A DNA stretch of 64,000 nucleotides. Origin: Streptomyces marispadix (GTDB taxonomy: Bacteria > Actinomycetota > Actinomycetes > Streptomycetales > Streptomycetaceae). Numbering within the stretch: position 1 is the first letter of the stretch; each line of letters starts with the position of its first letter. The translations under genes and the position numbers were made by a program. The stretch is from contig NZ_JAKWJU010000002.1 of assembly GCF_022524345.1 (NCBI RefSeq), positions 248,001-312,000 on the forward strand, given 5' to 3'. Shown in pieces: positions 58,973 through 64,000 of the stretch. The notes beneath the pieces were generated by a model, which searched no databases, was not told the DNA's origin, and saw only the letters and a list, made by a program, of their open reading frames with translations.

Positions 58973-59986
58973 TCAACGGACCGCCTCCTCCGCGTGCCGC
59001 GTTTCCTCCAGGGCGTCCCGGTCCGCTTCGCGCACCAGCGCCTCCGCACGGATCACCACCGGGCGGTCGACGAACGTGCCGTCGCCGAGGCGCACCGCGC
59101 CTGTCCCCCGGTCCTTCGCGTCGTCGTAGGCGGCCAGCACCTCGCGGGCGCGGGCGAGTTCGCTCTCCGTGGGTGCGAACGCCCTTCGTACGGGGGCTAT
59201 TTGGCGGGGATGGAGCACCGCACGCCCGGTGAAGCCGAGTTCGCGCGCCGCGAGCGTGGAGCGTACGAGGCCGTCCTCGTCGTCGAGCGCGGCGTGCGGG
59301 CCGTCGAGGGGACCCGGCAGCCCGGCGGCGCGTACGGCGAGCACCGACTGCGAGCGTGCGTGCAGCAGTTCGCGCCCCTCGGGGCTCGGGCGCACGCCGA
59401 GTTCCGCGGCGAGGTCGAGGGTGCCGAACAGCAGCGTCAGCACACGCGTACTTGCGGAGGCGATCGCCCCCGCGGCGAGCACACCGGCAGCGCTCTCCAC
59501 CACGGGCAGCAACGACAGCCTGCCCACGGGGAGTCGGCCCTCCCCCGCGTCGCCCGCCGCGGTATCCGCCACGGCGGTCCCGGCCGTTTTTGCCCCGGCC
59601 GCTGCCCCGGCGGCCGTCTCGGCGGCCGTCAGCCTCTCCTCCAGCTCCCCGATCTGCTCCGCCGAGCGGGCCTTGGGCACGATCAGCCCGTCCAGCGGGG
59701 CCTTCCCCAGCAGGGACGAGACGGCTGCGAGGTCCGCATCGGCCTCGGCGGTGTCCAGCGCGTTGACACGGATGTAGAGGCCGGGCCGCCGGTGCGGCCG
59801 CACCGGATCGACGGGACCGAGCCCGGTGAGGACATCGGCGGTCAGAGCGCGTGCCGCTTCCTTGGCCGTCGCGTCGACGGCGTCCTCGAAGTCCACGGCG
59901 ACGGCGTCGGCGCCGCTCGCCAGGGCCTTCCCGATCCGGTCCGGACGGTCCCCGGGGACGAACAGCAGCGTCCGTCCGACCTCCAT
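58973..59986 (-). CDS. CitE-like lyase (candidate citramalyl-CoA lyase)
   Basis: 337 residues. HpcH/HpaI-citrate lyase beta fold: LFVPGDRPDRIGKALASGADAVAVDFEDAV (DFEDAV for the usual DLEDAV), YIRVNALDT, LIVPKARS, LLPVVESAAGVLAAGAI (metal Glu), LLFGTLDLAAELGV and GFTGRAVLHPRQI. An Ala/Thr/Gly-rich insert (about 125-155) is unusual. It would split citramalyl-CoA to acetyl-CoA and pyruvate, or a related malyl-CoA. ATG 59986 has AAGGAG upstream and is the first gene of the nine-gene operon. Confidence 0.92.
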   Translation of the reverse strand: MEVGRTLLFVPGDRPDRIGKALASGADAVAVDFEDAVDATAKEAARALTADVLTGLGPVDPVRPHRRPGLYIRVNALDTAEADADLAAVSSLLGKAPLDGLIVPKARSAEQIGELEERLTAAETAAGAAAGAKTAGTAVADTAAGDAGEGRLPVGRLSLLPVVESAAGVLAAGAIASASTRVLTLLFGTLDLAAELGVRPSPEGRELLHARSQSVLAVRAAGLPGPLDGPHAALDDEDGLVRSTLAARELGFTGRAVLHPRQIAPVRRAFAPTESELARAREVLAAYDDAKDRGTGAVRLGDGTFVDRPVVIRAEALVREADRDALEETRHAEEAVR

Positions 59987-59995
59987 GAGCGCTCC

Positions 59996-60023
59996 TTGTT
60001 CCGTGAGGTGGAACACGTACCAT
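59996..60023 (+). promoter_or_regulatory. Promoter of the iclR-type gene
   Basis: -35 TTGTTC (59996-60001), 16-base spacer, -10 TACCAT (60018-60023). The -10 lies inside the palindrome at 60016-60034, so IclR binding would block it. Confidence 0.6.
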
Positions 60024-60034
60024 CTGGCGGTACG
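60016..60034. promoter_or_regulatory. IclR-type operator in the divergent promoter region
   Basis: CGTACC and GGTACG arms around seven bases (ATCTGGC). It overlaps the regulator's -10. It sits downstream of a perfect TTGACA (-35 on the minus strand, 60068-60073) whose -10 (TCAGGG/CAGGGT) is weak, so the catabolic operon probably needs help or relief from the regulator. Confidence 0.7.
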
Positions 60035-60126
60035 ATCGCACTTACCCTGATGAGGGCGCTCACGTACTGTCAAGGGGCGTGCAGCCGACATCCGGAACGG
60101 AACCAGGCCGAGGGGGACGACCATCG

Positions 60127-60894
60127 ATGCCCACCGCAGGCGGCGGGATGCGCGCGGTCATCACAACTCTGCGCGTTCTGGAGACAGTTGCTGAGCTGCA
60201 ACCCGTCGGGGTCACGGCGATCGCGAGAGCGACCGCGATCCCCAAGTCCTCGGTGCACCGCTGTCTGCTCACACTCCGCGAAGCGGAATGGCTCACCACG
60301 TCCAGCACCGACGGAACGCGCTGGGTGCTGACCGGCCGCGCGCTCTCCGTGGGAATGCGCGCCTCCGTCGAGCTGGGGCTGCGTGAGGCCGCGCTGCCGA
60401 CGATGCGCGAGCTTCGGGACGAGACCCACGAGACCATCCACCTCGTCGGCTACGGCACCGATCACGACCTGGTGGTGATCGACCGGATGGACAGCGACGA
60501 ACCGGTGCGCACATGGGTGCGCCTGGGCGCGCGGGTGCCGCTGCACGCCAGTTGCAGCGGCAGGGCCGTACTCGCCCGCCTCACGGACCCGGAGGTGGAG
60601 CGGCTGCTCGACGGCGAACTGGAGCGCTTCTCGGAGACGACCCCCGCGAATCTGGAGGCCGTGCTGGAGGACCTGGCTCGGGTGCGCGAGAGGGGATACG
60701 CGACGAACGACTGCGCCTGGCGCCCCGGCGTCGGAGCGGTCGGCGCGGCACTCGTGGACCCGCGAGGACGGCCCGTGGGTGCGCTGGCGGTATCGGTACC
60801 GGTGCAGCGGTACGACGAGCAACGGGCCCTGCGACTGGGGCCGTTGGCGGCCGACGCGGCCCGGCGCATCAGCACGGCACTCCCGCCTGCCTGA
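60127..60894 (+). CDS. IclR family transcriptional regulator
   Basis: 255 residues from ATG 60127, which has GAGGGGGA upstream; GTG 60079 would have no proper ribosome binding site. N-terminal winged helix (VLETVAELQPVGVTAIARATAIPKSSVHRCLLTL in order, about 15-50) and C-terminal IclR effector domain with HLVGYGTDHDLVVIDRM, PLHASCSGRAVLARL, RGYATNDCAWRPGVGAVGAALVD. Divergent from the CitE-led operon, it is the evident regulator, probably sensing itaconate, a CoA-free C5 acid or a product such as pyruvate. Confidence 0.95.
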   Translation: MPTAGGGMRAVITTLRVLETVAELQPVGVTAIARATAIPKSSVHRCLLTLREAEWLTTSSTDGTRWVLTGRALSVGMRASVELGLREAALPTMRELRDETHETIHLVGYGTDHDLVVIDRMDSDEPVRTWVRLGARVPLHASCSGRAVLARLTDPEVERLLDGELERFSETTPANLEAVLEDLARVRERGYATNDCAWRPGVGAVGAALVDPRGRPVGALAVSVPVQRYDEQRALRLGPLAADAARRISTALPPA

Positions 60895-60959
60895 GGCGCG
60901 GGACCGGCGGGCGGACGGCGAGGCAGCGGGCGGCGGGGTCCGGCGTCGTGCCGCGAGGC

Positions 60960-60975
60960 CGGGGCCGGAGCCCCG
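60960..60975. terminator. GC hairpin between convergent iclR-type and yjbQ-type genes
   Basis: CGGGGC / GCCCCG with a CGGA tetraloop, midway between the two stops; no T-tract. Confidence 0.4.
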
Positions 60976-60991
60976 CGACAGCCCGGGAGAC

Positions 60992-61414
60992 TCAGCCCAG
61001 GAAGCTCAGCCTGACACGGCGGTGCGGATTGTCGCCGTTGGTGTCGACGAGGCACACCGACTGCCAAGTGCCCAGCTCCAGCGAGCCGCCGATGACGGGC
61101 AGCGTGGCGTGCGGCGCCACGAACGCGGGCAGCACGTGGTCCCTGCCGTGGCCGGGGCTGCCGTGCCCGTGCCGCCAGCGGTCGTCGGCCGGAAGCAGAT
61201 CGCGCAGGGCGGCGAGGAGGTCGTCGTCGCTGCCCGCGCCGGTCTCCAGCACGGCGATGCCGGCGGTCGCGTGCGGTACGAAGACGTTGAGCAGTCCGTC
61301 CCGGCCCCTTGCCGCTCCGGCGAGAAAGGACTCGCATTCACGCGTGATATCGCGGACCGTCTCGCCGGAGCCCGTGGAGATGTGCAGGACGTGGGTCTGA
61401 AGTGCGTCGGTCAT
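60992..61414 (-). CDS. YjbQ/UPF0047 family protein
   Basis: 140 residues, complete. Conserved VFVPHATAGIAVLETGAGSD, a His-rich HGHGSPGHGRDHVLPAF with candidate metal ligands, and LELGTWQSVCLVDTNGDNPHRRV. E. coli YjbQ has thiamine-phosphate-synthase-like activity; the physiological role is unsettled. ATG 61414 has GGAGG upstream. Single gene, convergent with the IclR gene. Confidence 0.92.
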   Translation of the reverse strand: MTDALQTHVLHISTGSGETVRDITRECESFLAGAARGRDGLLNVFVPHATAGIAVLETGAGSDDDLLAALRDLLPADDRWRHGHGSPGHGRDHVLPAFVAPHATLPVIGGSLELGTWQSVCLVDTNGDNPHRRVRLSFLG

Positions 61415-61442
61415 GGCTCCATCCTCCATGCGCGTCGTCGTC

Positions 61443-61490
61443 GACGCGCGGGAGGCCCGACGCGCGGGAGGCCCGATGCGCGGGATGCGG
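61443..61490 (+). repeat. Three tandem 16-bp repeats
   Basis: GACGCGCGGGAGGCCC twice (61443-61458, 61459-61474) then a diverged GATGCGCGGGATGCGG (61475-61490), in the gap between the LacI stop and YjbQ start. The unit resembles that of the 14.1-kb repeat in length and its GACGCG core. Confidence 0.85.
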
Positions 61491-61595
61491 TGCGCGGCAC
61501 GCTGGATGAGCAAGTCCTCCGCGCGCCGGGCACGTTCACGGGCGCCGCGACGACGGGCGGCATGTGACAAGCGCGCCCGGCCCGTGCCGGTCGTC

Positions 61596-62621
61596 TCAGG
61601 CCCGTACGGGGATGCTGGAGCGGCGGACGACGAGTTCGGGCTGGAGCACGATGCGCTGGTGCTCGTGCCCCTCGGCGTCCTCCCCCGACTCCTCGATCAG
61701 CAGATCCGCCGCCGCACGGCCCATGCGGAACGCGGGCTGCCGTACCGACGTCAGCGGCACCGCGGCCGCCGCCGCGAACTCGATGTCGTCGTATCCCACG
61801 AGCGCCACCTCCCCCGGCACGGCTACGCCCGCCCCGTACAGCGTCTGAAGGACCCCGAGCGCCAGCAGATCGTTCGCGCAGAAGACCGCCGTGGGGCGCG
61901 GCGACATTCCCAGCAGGCGCGCCCCCGCGTCCCGTCCGGCGGCCACGTCCAGCCGCTCCACCTCCAGCAGGCGCAGAGCGCGCTCCTCGCTCAGCCCGGC
62001 CTCGCGCAGCGCCGATACGACGCCTGTGTGCCGGTCCTGGCACTGGTTGAGCTGCATGGGGCCGCTGACGTAGACGATGCTGTCGTGGCCCTGCTGGAGG
62101 AGGTGGCGGGCGGCGAGTTCACCGCCGAGTACGTCGTTCACGGAGACCGAGCAGCCCTCGGCGGTGGGCAGGACGCGGTCGACCGAGACATGAGGGATGC
62201 CGTGCCGCTGGAACGCGGCGAGATTGCCGCCGCTGGTGTCCGCCGGGGTGACGAGGACGCCGCGCACCCGCTGTTCGGCGAAGAGCGCGAGATAGTCGGC
62301 CTCCTCCGAAGGGCTCTGCGCGCTGTTGCAGAGCATCACCCCCAGGCCCGCGGCCCGCGCGGCGCGTTCCGCACCGCAGGCGACGTCCACGAAGAACGGA
62401 TTCGCCATGTCCAGCACCAGCAGCGCGATGATCCGGCTCCGTCCGGCACGTAGCTGGCGTGCGGACTCGCTTCGTACATAGCCGAGCCGGCGTATCGCGG
62501 CGCGGACCTTGTCCCGGGTTTCCGAGGAGACCGCCTGGGGCCGGTTGATGACGTTGGAGACCGTGCCGACGGACACTCCGGCCGCCCGCGCCACGTCTTT
62601 GATGCCCACCATTCCTGCCAC
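61596..62621 (-). CDS. LacI family regulator, probable rhamnose repressor
   Basis: 341 residues. LacI headpiece VGIKDVARAAGVSVGTVSNVINRPQAVS (in order from residue 5) and hinge helix SESARQLRAG, then sugar-binding domain IALLVLDMANPFFVDVACGAERAARAAG to VGYDDIEFAAAAAVPLTSVRQP. Start at GTG 62621 or ATG 62612; neither has a good ribosome binding site. It is divergent from the rhamnose isomerase gene, and a perfect LacI-type palindrome lies at that gene's promoter, so it probably represses rhamnose catabolism. Confidence 0.93.
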   Translation of the reverse strand: MAGMVGIKDVARAAGVSVGTVSNVINRPQAVSSETRDKVRAAIRRLGYVRSESARQLRAGRSRIIALLVLDMANPFFVDVACGAERAARAAGLGVMLCNSAQSPSEEADYLALFAEQRVRGVLVTPADTSGGNLAAFQRHGIPHVSVDRVLPTAEGCSVSVNDVLGGELAARHLLQQGHDSIVYVSGPMQLNQCQDRHTGVVSALREAGLSEERALRLLEVERLDVAAGRDAGARLLGMSPRPTAVFCANDLLALGVLQTLYGAGVAVPGEVALVGYDDIEFAAAAAVPLTSVRQPAFRMGRAAADLLIEESGEDAEGHEHQRIVLQPELVVRRSSIPVRA

Positions 62622-62925
62622 GAGCGCTCATGCTACGCAGCGGGCGCCGGGCAGGAACCGCAGAGGAAGAGGAGGAAGGGGGAAGGAAAGGGATGAAGAG
62701 GATGAAGGGACGCGGATGGGCGCGGCGGAAGGAGCAGACGGGCCGGGGCGGACCCCTCTTGCGCGCGAATTCCCCGTTCCTTTACGGGAGTCGGCGACCG
62801 CGGCGACCTCCCATGAGCCCCGCGCCGAACTCGGGCCGCGCGGCGCGGAGCCGGGCACGGTGCGGACGCGCCGTCGGCGCTGGCGCCCGGGGCGCCGTCC
62901 CGACTCCGCGCCGGTTACGGCCCTG

Positions 62926-62954
62926 TTGACGCCCGTGGAGCGCGGAAGTAGCTT
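62926..62954 (+). promoter_or_regulatory. Promoter of rhaI
   Basis: -35 TTGACG (62926-62931), 17-base spacer, -10 TAGCTT (62949-62954); transcription would start near 62961. Confidence 0.75.
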
Positions 62955-62964
62955 TCCGGCAGCC

Positions 62965-62976
62965 TGAAACGTTTCA
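62965..62976. promoter_or_regulatory. LacI operator at the rhaI promoter
   Basis: TGAAACGTTTCA is a perfect 12-bp palindrome with central CG, placed immediately after the predicted transcription start, where a LacI repressor would block elongation or promoter clearance. Confidence 0.8.
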
Positions 62977-63094
62977 CAGTGCCGTCAGCGGCGGGAATGC
63001 CGAACATCCACGGGCACCGGCTGTGTGGAACGCCGTACGACCGCTCAACTGCCGCCCCACCGCGGCACGTTGAAGCCCTGCCGGAGGGAGTCGC

Positions 63095-64000
63095 ATGTCA
63101 GGCCCGTACCCGGCGGCCGTCACGGCCGCCCTCGCCGCGCAGCGGATCGAGACGCCCTCGTGGGCGTACGGCAACTCGGGCACCCGCTTCAAGGTCTTCG
63201 CGCAGCCGGGGGTGCCGCGTACCCCCGAGGAGAAGCTCGACGACGCGGCCCGTGTCCACGAGCACACCGGGGTCGCCCCCGACGTCGCCCTGCACATCCC
63301 CTGGGACAGGTGCGACGACTACGGTGCGCTCGCCTCCTACGCACGAGAGCGCGGCCTGCGCCTCGGCACGGTCAACTCCAACGTCTTCCAGGACGACGAC
63401 TACAAGCTCGGCTCGGTCACTCATCCCGACGCCGCCGTGCGCCGCAAGGCCCTGGACCATCTGCTTGAGTGCGTCGACATCATGGACGCGACGGGTTCGC
63501 GCGATCTGAAGCTGTGGTTCGCCGACGGCACCAACTACCCCGGCCAGGACGACATACGGGCCCGGCAGGAGCGGCTGGCCGAGGCGCTGGCCACGGTCCG
63601 CGACCGGCTAGGCGAGGGGCAGCGGATGCTGCTGGAGTACAAGCTCTTCGAGCCGTCCTTCTACACCACCGACGTCCCCGACTGGGGCACGGCCTACGCC
63701 CACTGCCTCAAGCTGGGCCCGAAGGCACGTGTCGTCGTCGACACCGGACACCACGCGCCGGGCACCAACATCGAGTTCATCGTCGCGCTGCTGCTGCGGG
63801 AGGGAAAGCTCGGGGGCTTCGACTTCAACTCCCGCTTCTACGCGGACGACGATCTGATGGCGGGGGCCGCCGACCCCTTCCAGCTCTTCCGCATCATGTA
63901 CGAAGTGGTGCGCGGCGGAGGGCTGGAGAGCGGCGCGGGGGTCTCGTTCATGCTGGACCAGTGCCACAACATCGAGCCGAAGATCCCCGCGGTCATCCGC
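63095..64000 (+). CDS. rhaI: L-rhamnose isomerase, 3' end beyond window
   Basis: 302 codons are visible with no stop, so the gene runs off the window; the actinobacterial RhaI family is about 385 residues. ATG 63095 has GGAGGGAG upstream. Characteristic sequence includes TPSWAYGNSGTRFKVF, ALHIPWDRCDDYGAL, LGTVNSNVFQDDDYKLGS, LKLWFADGTNYPGQDD, LLEYKLFEPSFYTTD (metal Glu), VVVDTGHHAPGTNIEFIVALL and GFDFNSRFYADDDL (metal ligands). It converts L-rhamnose to L-rhamnulose. The divergent LacI gene is its likely repressor. Confidence 0.93.
   Translation, partial: MSGPYPAAVTAALAAQRIETPSWAYGNSGTRFKVFAQPGVPRTPEEKLDDAARVHEHTGVAPDVALHIPWDRCDDYGALASYARERGLRLGTVNSNVFQDDDYKLGSVTHPDAAVRRKALDHLLECVDIMDATGSRDLKLWFADGTNYPGQDDIRARQERLAEALATVRDRLGEGQRMLLEYKLFEPSFYTTDVPDWGTAYAHCLKLGPKARVVVDTGHHAPGTNIEFIVALLLREGKLGGFDFNSRFYADDDLMAGAADPFQLFRIMYEVVRGGGLESGAGVSFMLDQCHNIEPKIPAVIR

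Larger units (their letters stand above)
62622..63094. other. Divergent region upstream of rhaI
   Basis: 473 bases without a supportable gene. A nearly pure purine tract runs 62661-62709 on the plus strand, and the rhaI promoter and operator occupy 62926-62976. About 118 bases separate the operator from the rhaI start, leaving a long leader in which I see no obvious riboswitch. Confidence 0.6.

Noticed and set aside
1..64000. Antibiotic biosynthetic gene cluster, prophage, IS element, tRNA or rRNA
   Set aside because: I found no PKS/NRPS modules, integrase, transposase, terminal inverted repeats, cloverleaf or rRNA-like sequence.

Overview
The window is very high-GC actinobacterial chromosome, almost certainly from Streptomyces or a close relative. 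The evidence is third-position G/C bias throughout, frequent GTG starts with GGAGG-type ribosome binding sites, many ATGA/GTGA stop-start overlaps, F420-dependent oxidoreductase families, and Streptomyces-type conserved unknowns (DUF6421, DUF6986, DUF5134, TIGR03086). I see no rRNA, tRNA, insertion sequence, integrase, phage module or CRISPR array. It looks like chromosomal core-to-arm sequence rich in catabolic genes and their local regulators.

Layout. 0.1-7.8 kb: a small unknown protein and an RsbW-like ATPase with a repeat-rich tail; a SHOCT/ABC ATPase/FtsX permease operon; an F420-type PPOX oxidoreductase; a ROK regulator coupled to a GNAT gene. 7.8-13.8 kb: an MFS transporter divergent from the ROK regulator, an exported GH3 beta-glucosidase, and a NarL-type two-component pair. 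13.8-16 kb: a gene-free repeat stretch, then a TetR gene and a deazaflavin nitroreductase-like gene separated by a dense array of palindromes. 16-25 kb: geranylgeranyl reductase-type flavoprotein, M20 dipeptidase, a P-loop/Nudix fusion, a DinB-like protein with a divergent AraC regulator, a ROK sugar kinase divergent from a LacI regulator. 25-36.4 kb: nucleotidyltransferase, membrane Ser/Thr kinase, DUF6986 aldolase-like protein, etfBA, thioredoxin-like protein, PlsC-type acyltransferase, and a DUF6421/SDR/threonine aldolase operon. 36.4-50.5 kb: hydrolases, GDPD, GNAT, VOC, DUF5134/M56/PAP2 membrane genes, a TetR gene with a clear operator, a BNR-repeat protein, uracil-DNA glycosylase coupled to a BadF-type sugar kinase, a CbiX-like protein, a lactonase propeller and a HAD phosphatase.

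50.6-60.9 kb is the most coherent system: nine genes on the minus strand (CitE lyase, class III CoA-transferase, MaoC hydratase, acyl-CoA dehydrogenase, LLM flavin oxidoreductase, TRAP DctP/Q/M, MmgE/PrpD) with a divergent IclR regulator and a palindrome across the shared promoter. CoA-transferase, MaoC hydratase and CitE lyase are the three enzyme steps of bacterial itaconate breakdown (itaconate to itaconyl-CoA to citramalyl-CoA to acetyl-CoA plus pyruvate). As I recall the Pseudomonas aeruginosa itaconate locus, it carries the same extra companions: acyl-CoA dehydrogenase, MmgE/PrpD and TRAP genes. I infer an actinobacterial C5-dicarboxylate (itaconate or relative) uptake and degradation operon with a different regulator and an added LLM oxidoreductase.

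61-64 kb: a YjbQ-family gene, a LacI regulator and the start of L-rhamnose isomerase, cut by the window end. Its promoter carries a perfect LacI-type palindrome, so this is the head of a rhamnose utilisation locus. Regulatory palindromes are unusually readable across the window, and short 14-16 bp tandem repeats occur in several intergenic stretches.
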